Shown: positions 47,286 through 60,066, counted from the stretch's first letter. The stretch: DNA of 64,000 bases from Chrysogorgia sp. JL179-B06 (GCA_035772405.1 JAYKKM010000504.1:3813623-3877622); one strand, 5' to 3'. Notes: generated from the sequence alone by a model not told the origin. Program-made: numbers and translations.

Positions 47286-47754
47286 CAAAGTGCCTATCCG
47301 GGGTTTGGGGATTTTACATATTTGTGATCTTTGGAATCTCCTGAGACGAATTGTAAAATATCTTGTTGTGCGAAAATTTCATCTTCATACCTTTTACTCC
47401 TGCTAAAATGTTTACTATTCACAGGAAATGACGTCAAAACAGGGACACGCAAAATAATTGGACATTGATTCAGCAGTGAAATACAATGAAAGTTTGAGAA
47501 TTGAGCGAATTTTGTCTAAACAGGTGTGTTTAATGTTCAGAGGCAAACTTTCTTTGTATTTCACTGTTGAATTAGTGTGCAATGACTTCGCGTGTCCTTG
47601 CTTTGACGTCATTTACTGTGGATAGTAAATCGACTTTAACAGGGAAAAAAGGCATGAAGATGACATTTTCGAACGGCAAGATATATTACATTTCTTGGTA
47701 GAACCCAAAGATTACGAATATGTAAAACTGCCAAACCCCGGATAGGCACTTTAA
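47286..47754 (+). mobile_element. Foldback MITE family B-like, third copy
   Basis: AAAGTGCCTATCCGGGGTTT at the left and AAACCCCGGATAGGCACTTT (with one extra C) at the right, with arms sharing AAAATTTCATCTTCAT. It contains TGACGTCA at 47429 and 47603. The centre differs from the copies at 24518 and 38548. Confidence 0.8.
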
Positions 47755-48200
47755 TATGATATCTGCATGTAATACATTGAGAATAGCGACAGCAAGAATG
47801 ACATTAATGTGGAGTTTTTAAAGCTTTTTTTATTTTATGCGAATAGGTAGCTAAAATGTGTTTTAAAGGAATTCCTTTAGAAGAAAAACGATAAGAGTAA
47901 TATTTTAGCGTGCAACGAATTCTACTCGCTCTTACTGTAATTGTCTTATTTCGTACAGCAATGGAGGATAAAAATTCTAAATTTGAACTCTTGTTGGAAT
48001 GTGTCATCATCGAAAAAAGTACCACTTCATCTATGTTGTGGGGTGCGTTCAGTCTGATTTGGGTCTAGTATTTATGAGCGTGGTTATATGACCAATATCA
48101 AGTCGAGACGAAGCAAGCTGTTTTAGAAGTCGAGTACTCTAAAAGTTGGTGTACTGGTGTAGTAGGTCTAAGTTCTAACGTTTTGAGCGAAAGTCCTTTT

Positions 48201-48683
48201 CAAGGTGTACTCCAGTCAAAATACAAGTGCAGTTGATATGATCTTACTGTCTTTAGTTTATTTCCATTGTTTCAGCACTCAAATCAATCAAGTTAAGAAG
48301 ATATGACTACTTGAAGTTGGCGAGTTTGTCCAATTTCGACGCCATATTTGTTTCTCAAATATGACATCACTGAGTTCTATCATATGCCCAAGAAACTCAT
48401 CTACTTTCCCGCATGAGGAACTAAAAATTTATTTTGACTAACTCTCATCCAAAGAGCACTCACAACAGCTATCACTATGCAATCGCCATCAAAACAACTC
48501 CACTGCCGATACAGAAACACTCGATGACGTCAAAACAAATATGGCGTCAAAATCCTCGAATATTCAACTAGCCGTATCTTCTTAACTAAGTTGATAGGAA
48601 TTCTGAAACTTTGGGAATAAACTAAAGTTAGTAAGATCTTTCATATGAACTTCATTTGTATTTTGACTGGAGTATCCCTTTAA
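48201..48683 (+). mobile_element. Foldback MITE family A, copy 3
   Basis: Its termini GTGTACTCCAGTCAAAATAC and GTATTTTGACTGGAGTATCC (interrupted by one base) are inverted. The body matches copies 1 and 2, including GACGCCATATTTGTTTCTC. TGACGTCA occurs at 48524. Confidence 0.8.
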
Positions 48684-49566
48684 AAATTCACTCTGACGAA
48701 AGTCCTTCGTTAGAAATGTTAAACCTCCTATACACTATTTCAGCAGTACACCAAACCTTTTAGAGTATTCGATCTGTATTTCTACATTGCCTAGCCAGCA
48801 TTTTTATATCCCTCATTTGTTTTAACAGTTTCTAGTTTTGTAACTTTGAACAAGGAAAATGTGACTGAATCGAACAATTAACTGAAATTTGAATCTGTTA
48901 TACACCTCCCTGCGGTTTGGTGACCAACAACATTTCAACATGATTTCATTCTTAGAATTTCTGTTTTCTGAATCACCGAATTTGCTCCAATGCCCACGAA
49001 ACCATGGTTCTGTGTTGATCATGCCGGGCCATTGAAGCCAATTCGGCAAGTGTCTGTTATTGAGAACTTTCGCTGTTGAACAGCAATATGTTTATCCCAA
49101 GACCGTGCCTGAAGGACTGCTGGAACCTGTCAAAAATGCTCCCAGCAACTACGGTGAAAAAATTGAACTGTATATCTTCATTGCAACTTTCTATATTAAA
49201 GTATTTGTAAATATATAGGAAATGTTAAAACGCCGAAAATTTGTACAGCTGTTCGTACGTTGTTAAATCTGTATAGTTAGGATGTTTTTGTAATAAATTA
49301 AAGTCGCAATTGTAATGTTAGCCATTCTCGAAATAGAACTGACTCTTGTTTTAATAATTTACTAGTCTGCTAATTAATATTCAAGTTGTGTTGTAACGAT
49401 ACATGAGCGATCGTCAAGCTCATATCCTCCCGTGCAGTGATCAAATCTGTAACCTTCTGATTACCGAGACTCGGATGGAGAGCGAAGGTTACAATGATGT
49501 ACTGGTTTGATTGCTATATATACAGCCTATGCGGCAATCCCTATATATCAGTAATGCTTGGATGTG

Positions 49567-50093
49567 TTAATACGAGGGGTAAATTACTCTGAAAAAAGCG
49601 TACGAAGATTCTTGGGATAAAAAAATGCCTGCAATTTTTCTCGGGATTCTGGGATTTTTTTGCCAAATTTTCAGGGATTTTGGGATTTTTTCAAGATTTT
49701 TTTCGAAATATTTTCCCCGAACTTTTTCCGCAATTTCCGAATAAATATGCAAAACTTACCGATCCTCATGTGATAAAAAAATTCGTACATGAAGTATTGC
49801 ACTGAACATGGAGATTTCGAGGGTATGGAATGGATATAAGGGTATTTTAAGGGTTTAAATAAGATATTCCGTGGGAGATTTTTCAAAATTTGATGGATTT
49901 CTCGATTTTGCGATGATGTTGAGGTTTTTATTGGTTTTTTCCGAGTATTTTCTGAAATATTTAGAGATTTCGTGAGTTTTTTTGTTGGATTTTGGGATTC
50001 TGGGATTTTTATTAAAATTAGTAAGATTTTGGGATTTTTGACGAAGTGTACGAAGATTTTCAGAGTAATTTACCCCTCGTGTTAATATATACA
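49567..50093 (+). mobile_element. TTAA-flanked element with GAGGGGTAAATTACTC termini and GGGATTTTT-rich core
   Basis: ACGAGGGGTAAATTACTCTG at the left pairs with CAGAGTAATTTACCCCTCGT at the right, with TTAA just outside each end. The core is a degenerate tandem array of GGGATTCTGGGATTTTT-type units. Minus-strand open frames across it (Lys/Asn/Ile-rich) are products of the repeat and not gene evidence. Confidence 0.7.
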
Positions 50094-50124
50094 CTGATGC
50101 TGTGAATGTGGGCACACGATACAT

Positions 50125-50215
50125 GGACGATGGTCAAGCTAAAATCCTCAGAAAATGTCCCAGAAAAGAGTCCCCGGGCAGGGTCGAACCTGTAACCTGA
50201 TTGCCGGTATTGTAG
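50125..50215 (-). mobile_element. tRNA-derived SINE fragment
   Basis: On the minus strand, box B GGTTCGACCC is followed by CCCGGGGACTCTTTTCTGGG and the tail TTTTCTGAGGATTTTAGCTT. The same tail occurs at 18640-18705 and, shorter, at 27122-27150. Box A is missing. Confidence 0.6.
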
Positions 50216-51878
50216 TTAAGTTTGTATGTATCATATCCTACAAATTTAAATTTAACGACTTTTTCCCAATATAATCTTAACACTATCGCTTAGGGTTAAA
50301 ACGTAGCTATATTGAAAACAACATCCTAACTAGAATTAACAATAATCAGTAAGTGTGCAATGGCCAACCTCGTTTCCAGGCATTTTGCCTCCACAGCGGA
50401 AGGTCGGCGAAAATGGCCCTGGCTTGTCATAAAACAATTAATTCAGCCGAGTATAATTTATTCATCTAAATCTGAATGCTGTCTTCAAATTTTACAGCAA
50501 ATTAAAAGTGATAGCTTTCGCTAAATTGGATATATGCTTCTTCACACCTTTTGTAAGAAATAACCATGGATGTATATGGTGATTATTAAGCTTGTTAGCT
50601 GCTTTTATGCCGACGAATGCTGACATGAACAACTCTGAAGAGCATTGAACATTTCTCAATTATTCAGGTCAACAAAGTAGACAAAGGAAATGGAACAAAG
50701 ACAACAAAAATTATCATATCTATAAACACCCAGAAATTCTGGGTGTCATGTGACCAGCCGATCCGGTCATTTTCGCCGACCTCCAGTGGAGGCAAAATGC
50801 CATGGGTACGTGGTTGTGCAATGACCATTGGTAATTGTAGGGTTGTAGGGTTCAAAACCCCGGCCTTAAATGTTTTCCTAACCCTTAACCCCTTCCACCT
50901 CATTGTGACCCTAACCCCCTGGCCGTATTTTCGGTACGGGAAAGGGCTTTTATCGACGTTCAAAGTTCAAACATCGCTATTTTGACCGAAGCAGCAGTCT
51001 ATTGACGTGACACATAATATCGATATGTATTTTTTGTGGCGCTTGAATGCTTAGCTGTGTAAATATTACTGATGTTTGAGTTAGAGTCAACTTCCTCCTC
51101 TGAAAGCGACATCACTAGTGATTTTTTCATCTCTACAATCTATGCCGACTCTAACGTGTGACGTCAAAGAGGTGGTGATTTGACTGCGCGATCAGGTGGA
51201 ACAAAATTGGTGTAATTTTTCCACTATTACATAAAAAATAAAGCACTTTTCTTTGTCATGATTGAGAAAACCGATACCACCATAAGATTCAGCGCATCAA
51301 GAAGTACCAAAATGGATCATTAAAATAGAGTTGAATTTTTCGTTTTATATATAGGCACTTTAATAGATAACGTCATCATCGGTTTTATGAGGCCTAACTT
51401 TACAACGATCACCCCTGATGAAGACGGACCCGTACAAGGATTGAGACGCCTGGGTACGAGGCAGGACGTTGGACAGTAACTTTTAAAGTGCCATACATAA
51501 CATAACTCTATGGAGCACGTCAAACCATTTTATAACCTAGAATAAGACAAAAAATAATAAAAAACAAACTTTATTTTGCTGATTAAAAATAACTTTCTCC
51601 TTACAGAATCCAGAAATTTGGAACGTTTCTGATTGGTCCCTTGAAATTCCCGTGCTCCATTTCGCGTTGGCCAATCAAAAGCGGCGTTGTATTAATATGT
51701 TATATTTTTGTAACCGTACATGCAATTTTGAATGATTATCAGTTTAATATTTCGTATTTTAAGTTCTTGAACACAAATGTTTTACTATGGACTCATAATA
51801 TGTGACCCTCCGGTATGAAAATGCTGTTAAACGGCGTTTGAAATTGTTAGCAAACCGTTCGAACGTCTAACGAACGGC
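50216..51878. other. No gene recognised
   Basis: It contains CCTAACCCTTAACCCC-type sequence (50878-50925), an inverted pair of related copies around TTTTGCCTCCACTGGAGG (50380-50400 against 50775-50800) and GATTGG/CCAATC motifs near 51640. The open frames are short and unfamiliar. Confidence 0.4.
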
Positions 51879-51886
51879 GTTCGAAC

Positions 51887-52412
51887 CAGTGGCGAAGGAT
51901 CAATATTTAGGGGGAGCAGATCAATATTTTAGATGCAGTGCAGTTAGATTAAAATTATCAAGCATTATATGGTGTAGGGGGGTATTTTTGAAACCCTGTG
52001 AGGGCATTTGTCGTGATTTCTGAGACGAATTTTCCTGGAAAGATTACCTGCACTAACGGCTGGTTGAAAAAAATTTTTTAATTGATTACAATTAAGATTA
52101 ATTCGTATATAGCTGGAGTCCTTGACCAACCTGTTAAAGTCTGACAACAAGAAAAATAACCATGGATCACAATATTTGCATTCAATGCAGCAGAGTCTTT
52201 GGTAATTTAGCCGACGCTGGTCAAAAGGGCCTAGGCTCTCGGAAGCGTAATTCTGCGCAGATTAAACTTCATGTGAGTGTGTTACTGTGAACACTGATTC
52301 CACTGGTAAGCCTATCAGTATCAGCATCACGACTAGCAACAGATCTTACTTGAATTTAGCATCAGACATTCAGGGGACTGGCCCCCCTAGGCCCCCCTTG
52401 GCTACGCCACTG
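51887..52412. mobile_element. hAT-type non-autonomous element in a GTTCGAAC tandem
   Basis: The termini CAGTGGCGAAGG and CTACGCCACTG are inverted with one indel. GTTCGAAC is present on both sides (51879-51886, 52413-52420). The flanks are themselves repeats of GAACGCCTAACSAACGGCG (51825-51885, 52413-52510), so the duplication could be partly inherent. No transposase frame. Confidence 0.75.
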
Positions 52413-54017
52413 GTTCGAACGCCTAACCAACGGCGTAGCGAACGGCGTTCGAACACCTAACCAGCAGCTTTCAAATGCCTAACTCATCTCTTTTGTTCTC
52501 CGCTCAATGTGCGAACGCCTAACTCGAGCCTAGCTTGCTGTTGCCAGCTTGTTTACAGCGAATGAAAATGTGAAAATGGCCGGTTCTTCGCAAAGATTCG
52601 CCAACGTAACGGAAATCTCATTGTTTTAGTATAATAAAACAATTATTGGATTCCGTTTTCGCATGATATCGAGAATTATCAAGGCCTCGGTTTCTGTTAT
52701 CCCCTCAGCCTTCGGAAGATATGCCAGATAACACAAACCTCGGCCTTGATAATTCTCCACATCATGCTTCACCGCATCCAATAATTGTTAAATATCAGGC
52801 CATTTCCTGATTTTCCATTTTTTCTATTAAATCGTTAGTTTAACTGACCTAGACAACGTACAATAGCACTTAATTCCATAACGAAAGACCGGAGTCTTTA
52901 AAAGTTATCGTGTTCGAATTGCTTCTCCAACTGAAGAAAATTATAACCGCCGTTAATTATAAAGGAGCAGACGAGTCGCTTGTGACGTCATCTATATATC
53001 CACACATTCGCTTTCGCCGTTGCTCGGATGAGTAGTCGATTGAGAGTTCGAAGACATATTTACGAACTATGCGTAGAAAAATAGTTCTACACTGTGAGTG
53101 AAAGTAAATTCAATAGCTTTGGTGTGTTTGTGTTGAGCAGATGACGTCACAGCGTGTAACCGCTGGTCCGATTTTTCGTTCAAATGAATGCCTTGTTTTA
53201 GGAACGAAGAGAAACAAGTTAAAACCAAAAAAAGTTTTACCCAACCATTCAAAATCTGAATTTTTCTTCTACCCAACCATCACTAGATGATGCCATGTAT
53301 ATACTGCATATACATGTATATCCTTTGTATATCATACATGTATACGCCCCTTGCCTAAACCTTTAGATATTTATCAGATATTTATGGTGATAAATATTGG
53401 TTCATATAGTATGAGATCATTACAATATTCTAAGGAAGTTAAGGTTTCTGTTGCTGTTTATAAACATGAAAATATGTCTATCTAAAATATTATTTAACAA
53501 TTAAGAGGTTTTATCTCATGACAATGTCTTTGAACAAGTAATCTCTGTGTTTTATTGTGTCACTATATTATTATAACTATAGACATTAAACACTGATTTG
53601 TTTTGTTTTAAAATTTGTTACCCAATATTTATATGAAACAACAAACATTTTTTATCCAACTTTTTACTGTCAAACATTTGGCTTACCCAACCCATTTTCT
53701 CTTCCAACCCCAGCCATAAATAATGAACGCTCCCTTAGAACAGATCTCACGCAAACAAAACAATAAATTAAATGTTTTTATTTTCATTTCCGTTTACACA
53801 GTAGTGATTACTACACAGACAGGTAAATTCACAAACGATTTATGTATGTATATATGTATTTGTACGAAAGCCGACAAGGGACTTCCTTCAGAGTTCAGAG
53901 TTCAGAGTTCAGAGTTCAGAGTTCAGACAATTCATACGCACGGAAAGTATAATGCCATGTTATTAAAGCCAGAAAACCAGCAATTTCAGAATTTGTGAAA
54001 CCCTGTAGAAAGTAATT

Positions 54018-54143
54018 GACCTTTCCGCACGGCAGCTACCACTCATGAGTGTCTCCTTTTGATTGGCTGTTTGTTGTCCGAACGTATTTAACAGCCAATC
54101 AAAAGGCGACACGGATAAGTGCTAGTTGCCGTGCGGAAAGGTC
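54018..54143. mobile_element. Hairpin MITE, GACCTTTCCGCACGGCA termini
   Basis: The perfect 17-bp termini are inverted (54018-54034, 54127-54143). The inner arms share CTTTTGATTGGCTGT and ACAGCCAATCAAAAG. Confidence 0.85.
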
Positions 54144-54334
54144 TATTATAGTCATCTCTATCCTCTCCCGTCTTTGATCAATGCAGGTGTGTAAACTGGT
54201 GGAACACACATTGAGCGACATAGCGAGTTCGAAAGGACGAGTAAATAAAGCCACCTATATAGTATAAAAAATAACGCTTATTATAGGTATTTCGCATATA
54301 CACTTTTAGCACTTGAGAGGTTTAATAATTAAGA

Positions 54335-54520
54335 AATAGAAAACATTTTCCGTGTTTACATACAGTTATATAAACACGAGTGGAAGTTTGGGAGAACGAG
54401 AAATCATAGTGGGAACACGAGCCCGTAGGGCGAGTGTTTCCACGCGATTTCGAGTTCTCCCAAACTTCCACGAGTGTTTATATAACGTATGGGAACACGG
54501 ATAAAAATGTTTTCTATTAC
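54335..54520. mobile_element. Foldback MITE, TAGAAAACATTTT termini
   Basis: The arms are about 85 bp: TTATATAAACACGAGTGGAA and GTTTGGGAGAAC at the left, with the exact inverse (GTTCTCCCAAACTTCCACGA) at the right. Confidence 0.8.
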
Positions 54521-54599
54521 TTTTATAAAATAACCCGTAGAAAGCAAATAAAATGTACAAATATATTTTTTATCAACACGTAAATTCTCCTCACTACGT

Positions 54600-54745
54600 A
54601 TGATGGCGCTGTGATGTCTAATTGATGGCGTATGATGGATAATTGATGGCGTATGATGGCTAATTGATGGCATTTGATGGCGTATGATGGCTAATTGATG
54701 GCGTATCACGGCTATAATTGATGGCGTATCACGATGGCGTAATCC
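54600..54745. repeat. Minisatellite of TGATGGCGTATGATGGCTAAT units
   Basis: About eight imperfect units built from TGATGGCGTA and TGATGGCTAAT. The minus-strand HHTPSI-type frame across it is repeat-derived. Confidence 0.85.
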
Positions 54746-54759
54746 ATCCATGTTATATT

Positions 54760-55256
54760 TAACAATTAGACAACGAGTCCGCGTTTTCTATGAGCAGATA
54801 GTAGGGACTTTAAGATCTACAACGGCAACCTAGGACGGCGACGGCAGTGAAAGCAATATAAATTTTAGCATTTGAATGAAACCACACTGGATTGACTAGC
54901 GTATTTGACACTCAAAGCTTGTTTTATGATCTCCAAAACGCTTCACTATTTCTAAAACGATTGTAGTATCTGTGTTTAAGTCAGTCTTAAGCAACTGTTC
55001 TCATGTCTACACGAGTTACCGTCGTCCTAAAGACGTGAAAATGTTCTCAGTGGCGTTGTAAACAGAACGAGGACGGCGTTGAAATTACTCTTGGGAATAA
55101 AAATTATTCATTCTTTTTGTTTCGCATGAAGGATTCTTTTGTTTGAACCCCGTCCCCGTCTTAGGTTGCCGTCGTAGATCTTAAAGTCCCTAGTCAACGA
55201 GGCGGAGCCGAGTTGACTATCGCTCATAGAAAACAAGGGCGAGTTGTCTAATTGTT
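54760..55256. mobile_element. Foldback element nested in a second inverted repeat
   Basis: Outer arms: AACAATTAGACAACGAGTCC at the left, inverted at the right end (GAGTTGTCTAATTGTT). Inner arms: TAGGGACTTTAAGATCTACA plus ACGGCAACCTAGGACGGCGA (54802 on), inverted at 55148-55193. The inner element is about 390 bp. Confidence 0.75.
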
Positions 55257-56329
55257 TTAGTATAAATTTACAACTTTCTACCCAAGAAATAACTTTTATT
55301 TCGCATTTTTTCATGGAAAAAAGTAAATATTCTTTCGAAATCAGACGACTTTTACCCCAGAGGTTTATATCAGCGGATAGTAACTCCTGCGATAGCCAAT
55401 GAAAATTGAGGATTTGTGATATAAACTTGTCAATTTATACTAAAGCCTGATATAAACACGGTAACTGACCAATCACAGCGTGGGTAAGACACGACTTATT
55501 TTATAACAATAATTAGTATATCATAACTCGTACAAGGAAGATAAAAAGACAGCAAATAAGAAATGTGTCGGAATTCTGAAGTCTGAAGTCTGAAGTCTGA
55601 AGTCTGAAGTCTGAATTGTGAAGTCGGCTTTCGTAGTTCCACCAGTTTATACACCTGTATTGATCAAAGACGGCAGACAGGATAGAGATGGCTTGATTAG
55701 TAATTACTTTCTACAGGGTTTCACAAATTCTGAAATTGCTGGTTTTCTGGCTTTACAGCATGGCCTTCCGTGCGTATGAATTGTCTGAACTCTGAACTCT
55801 GAAGTCTGAACTACTGTATGAACTCTGAACTCTGAAGTCCCTCGTCGGCTTTCGTAGTATTTGAGATCACTTAAGCGTTGCTTCGTTTTTGTTGAAGTAA
55901 ATAAATCAACTGCGTATTTCTGTTCATATCATTAATTTTCCAAAGTATTAACAGCTAGGTAATACTGTTGGAAAATTAATACGAGAAACATGGATAGTTG
56001 CAGAGAAATTATCAGGAACTTTTGCTTGTTCGCCATCGTCAATGTTGGCGCCAATCACTAGCCCTCCTCCAAGGGCTAGAAAATTCCCAAGTAAATGCGA
56101 TGTGAAATCCAACCCACCTAATGAGTTTTCTAACCCTAACCCCTCGCCTGTCTTCCATCCAGCGTATCCAGTTGATGTGACTGCTGACCAACAAGATTTC
56201 ATGTTCATCAACTTTTGTCGGCAAATCTTTTTTCGGCAAGACAGCAAATTACTGTTCGAAAATCGAAATCACGAGATATACAGCAGAGGAACTGAAGTGT
56301 GATGTACGCCAGGCCTTTCTATACTATTC

Positions 56330-56619
56330 TTTTAGTTAAACTACACTTTTATTGACCCCCTAGAAGCCAATATTGAACTGCTTAAGTTTATTTTAATTTA
56401 TTGTATTTTTTGATAAGTGTTTTATTAATTGTATACTGTAACTGCATTTTATAGGTTGTTTTTTGTTTTGTTTTGCTTTTTGTAACGTTATGTTATGTTA
56501 TGTTATGTTTTTATTTATTTATTGTTGTATATATTTTTAATGATGCAGGGCTCCTCTGAAAACCACTTCTGTGACGGGGACACCCTGATTAAAGATTGTT
56601 ATAATAATAATAATAATAT
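56330..56619 (+). mobile_element. LINE-type 3' UTR with (TAA)n tail
   Basis: CCTCTGAAAACCACTTCTGT, GACACCCTGATTAAAGATTG and then (TAA)n looks like a LINE 3' end. A TTATG tandem lies at 56487-56508. No RT frame is attached. Confidence 0.4.
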
Positions 56620-57300
56620 ACCGATAGTTCCATCTTTCCTGTGAGTCGGAGTTTTTGGTAGTTTGGTCGTTCATGTCTTGGTTTATTATTTTTGAACGAC
56701 CACACCCAATGATCACGCCCATTTGTCGGCAAAATTAATTATCACCCACTCCCCCCCCTGCTGCTCAATCCCCTTCGCGACGGCCCTGAACGGTAAGCTA
56801 AGAACACATTAGTTGAATTTTCAATTTTGACCTGCTTTTTGTTGGAAATAATGTATGTACATTGCATCATGCTTGGTTGTGTCCTGATATGACAATCATG
56901 TCCCATTTTAGGTTTTTTCGTGGATATTTATTTTCTAGCCTACGTTGTAGACCCCCATGGAAAACCCGTTTCTCGTAAGGTCTACGCAACTACGCGTGAA
57001 AGCTTGCCCCCGCGTACGTCACATCCGTTTCACATTTTGGGTAAATTATAATGAATTAATACAATTTACTGCATGTTTCTCTAGAACTTGCATATGTGAA
57101 CATAGCCCGAGTTAACGCCTAGCAGGCGTCTTGTTGTCCGCAAACTAGTGCAAATGCTCTCCAGGATAACTGGCCGGATGAGAGAAACACAGATGAGAGA
57201 TTAAAGAAAGAACTCGCAAAACAGTGGACGAAACGTCAACATGACAACATATAGTCAGTGGCGGATTAAAAAATTTAAAAAAAGAAATTAGAAAGAGTTA

Positions 57301-57448
57301 GGTTAATTAAATAAATTAAATAAATAAATTAAATAAATTAAATAAATTAAATAAATTAAATAAATTAATTTAATTAATTTAATTAATTAAATTAATTAAA
57401 TTAATTAAATTAATTAAATTAATTAAATTAATTAATTAATTAAATTAA
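57301..57448. repeat. AT-only tandem (AAATTAAT type)
   Basis: AAATAAATT units grade into TTAATTAAA units over about 150 bp. It lies directly upstream of the LINE at 57470. Confidence 0.9.
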
Positions 57449-57469
57449 ACCTATTCGCAGTTGTCAATA

Positions 57470-59384
57470 AGTGGCTACATGTGAAAGCTCAAAGAAAGCT
57501 TCCCACCTGCGACAAATCGTCAGAACTGGCGGATGCATTTGCTGATTTTTTTACGGAGAAAATATCTAAGATCAGTATTGGACTTGAATCGAGGAAGGCT
57601 AGTGGCGTAGTAAATCAGTTCCCTGATTGTGCAGCCCCCTATGGATACACTGTGTATTTGATCCCGTCACGATCTCAGGAATTGGCAGACATCATTCGGG
57701 GTACCACAATGAAGACGTGTCAACTGGACCCTCTCCCTGCAACTGTGTTGAAGCAGTGCCTGGATATTCTATTGCCAGCCTTAACCAAGATTGTGAACCT
57801 ATCAATTGGTCAGGGGATAATGCCTGCATCTTTGAAGGAAGCTTTATTGGACCCACTACTGAAACAGTCATCACTGGACCATGAGTTGTTCCCTAACTAT
57901 AGACCTATATCTAATCTAATGTTCACTTCCAAATCATGCGAGAGATCGGAGTTGTTGCTTTGCAAGTAAATAATTACCTGCATCTCGACCTGCATGACAA
58001 TAAACTAGTTGAGTCTCTCCAGTCTGCGTACAAAGTTGGTCACAGCACTCTTAAGATGATGACAAGTGCGTGGTCCTGTTGCTGCTTGACCTGTCCGCAG
58101 CGTTCGATACGGTAAATCACCAGACTCTGCTTCATAGGCCGCTATATCACCGTTTTGGTATTCAAGGCATGGCCTCATCAGTGGTTTACGTCATACTTGG
58201 CAGATAGAAACACAGTTTGTCTCTATTGGAAACGAACGGTCGACCCATCGTGCTTTGACCTGTGGGGTCCCACAGGGTTCCGTGCTTGGGCCTCTACACG
58301 ACCCCACTAGGCGACATCATGCGCAATCACGGGGTCTCCTTCCATCAATACGCTGATGACACACAGATTTACTACACTTTCAAGACATCTATTGCTGGAG
58401 ATCTCGAGCACGCCAAACTAAGGCTGGAAACATGCATTAATGACATTGATGCCTGGATGCTGCACAACAACTTGAAATTGAATGACGATAAGACAAAGAT
58501 CCTAGTCCTCCATGCTAAGCATCGTCCTGCTCCACCTCTGGATTGCATGCAAGTATAGCCAGCGTACAACTTTCAGCCCTCTGACCATGCGAGGAACATT
58601 GGCGTCACTTTTGACTCGTATGTTAGCCTAGATAACCACATCACCAACGTTTGTAAATCTGCTTTCTAGTCGGTCAGACTTATTTCGCGTGTCAGAAAGT
58701 TTCTTAGTCTGGATACTGCTAAGACGCTTGTTCATGCCTTTGTTACATCAAAACTGGACAACTGCAATGCACTTTTGCATGGCCTTCCTAAATATAAAAT
58801 CCAGCGCCTGCAATACGTACTTAATTCTGCAGCAAGACTTGTTACACTATCTGGAAAATACGAACATATAACTCCTGTTCTAATGGAACTTCACTGGTTA
58901 CTAGTCGAGAAGCGCATAGAATTTAAGATTCTACTATATATATACGTACAAAGTAGTGAATGGTATGGCACCTACCTATCTTGAAGAACTTTTAGATCTA
59001 TACAGACCAGGACGCAGCCTTAGATCAGAGAATAAGCCGTTACTGAAGACGCAATCTTATAATTTAAAATCTTACGGCTATAGAGCATTTTCTGTGTGCG
59101 TCTCTCATCTCTGGAATGCCCTTCCATTAGAGCTGAAGGGGTGTTAATCTGTAACAAGTTTTAAAAAGGCTCTGAAGACGTTTTTATTCAAGGAAACATA
59201 TTTTTAACTTTTTTAACTTGGCTTAACTTTTTAACTTGATTTTTAGATTTCTGTATTTTTAGGAGTAATACTTATTCGATTATTTATATGTAATAGATTT
59301 AGTGCATGTGTAGATGTGAAGTGCTTTTGGACTTTAAGGAATTAGCGCTATAGAAATAAATTATTATTATTATTATTATTATTA
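57470..59384 (+). mobile_element. CR1/L2-like LINE, reverse transcriptase, 1.9 kb, multiply frameshifted
   Basis: In order: [69 protein letters not shown] (near 58070), VPQGSVLGPL (58267 on), YADDTQIYYTFKTS (catalytic YADD 58349-58360), NNLKLNDDKTKILVL, KLDNCNALLHGLP, YGYRAFSVCVSHLWNALPLE and a stop. At least four frame changes mean it is dead. The 3' end is AGCGCTATAGAAATAAATTA with an (ATT)n tail (59363-59384). This is the longest LINE copy in the window; the 5' end, including any endonuclease, is missing. Confidence 0.9.
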
Positions 59385-59763
59385 ACCCTCCAGGGCCGGG
59401 GGCAAAGAATATTTTTGGGCCGGTCATAACATGAGAGCATCGTACTTAGCCTGCCTCAGGCGCGTCCACCTCAAGCTTTCAAATACAAGGGGGATAGTGC
59501 CTGAGATAGCGTCAAATGACTCGCATCACATTTTGGGGGAAAATAACATCGCTGCTAAAATGGCGAAATTTGGTCTTGGGTTTCCATGTCTTAAACTGTC
59601 ATGACATAACTTTCTCAAACTCATTAATAATTCATGAGCAAATTATTCAATCAGATCGGTTGAATTTCCATATAAAATCCCGAAATGACGTCACATAGAC
59701 TATCGGTAGTAAAAGTCGAAATTAAAATCAGCTGTTATTTCTAAAATAAAACATTATCGTAAG

Positions 59764-59815
59764 AGTTAGGGTTAGTATATATTAGGTGGAGGGTTAGGGT
59801 TAGGATTAGGATTAC
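59764..59815. repeat. TTAGGG-like degenerate repeat
   Basis: GAGTTAGGGTTAG...GGAGGGTTAGGGTTAGGATT. It is short and interrupted. Confidence 0.7.
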
Positions 59816-60014
59816 ATCCACTTAGGGATTACACTTAGGGATTACACTAATTGATTTTGAGAAAATCCTCGTACTTGAAAACCCGGTCTAGTCCTCTTTC
59901 TCGGCCTTTAAATATTACGTAAATAACATCATTTGATTTCTGTGCAGTAGCCGGTAGTAGAACAGAAGTTCACTGCCATGTATCACGCAGAAACTGAGCT
60001 ATTTTCGAAAGGGC

Positions 60015-60066
60015 CATTACTTTCGGGCGGCCGCTACTTTCGGGCGGCCGCTACTTTCGGGATGCC
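60015..60066. repeat. GGCCGCTACTTTCGGGC tandem
   Basis: Three units of about 20 bp, GC-rich against the surroundings. Confidence 0.8.

Larger units (their letters stand above)
53863..55862. repeat. Large inverted duplication with nested MITEs
   Basis: The left arm 53863-54205 (GAAAGCCGACAAGGGACTTC ... GTGTAAACTGGTGG) is inverted at 55640-55860. Both arms carry CAGAGTT/AACTCTG 7-bp tandems (53889-53928, 55785-55835; a CTGAAGT array at 55577-55612). A hairpin MITE (54018-54143) interrupts only the left arm. The spacer holds further elements at 54335-54520 and 54760-55256. Confidence 0.75.

Noticed and set aside
49567..50124. Lys/Ile-rich minus-strand frames
   Set aside because: Produced by the degenerate GGGATTTTT tandem array within a TTAA element.
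55948..56302. Overlapping 99-, 66- and 86-codon frames on both strands
   Set aside because: The sequence includes the dispersed CTAACCCTAACCCC module, and frames on opposite strands are equally long. No domain is recognised.
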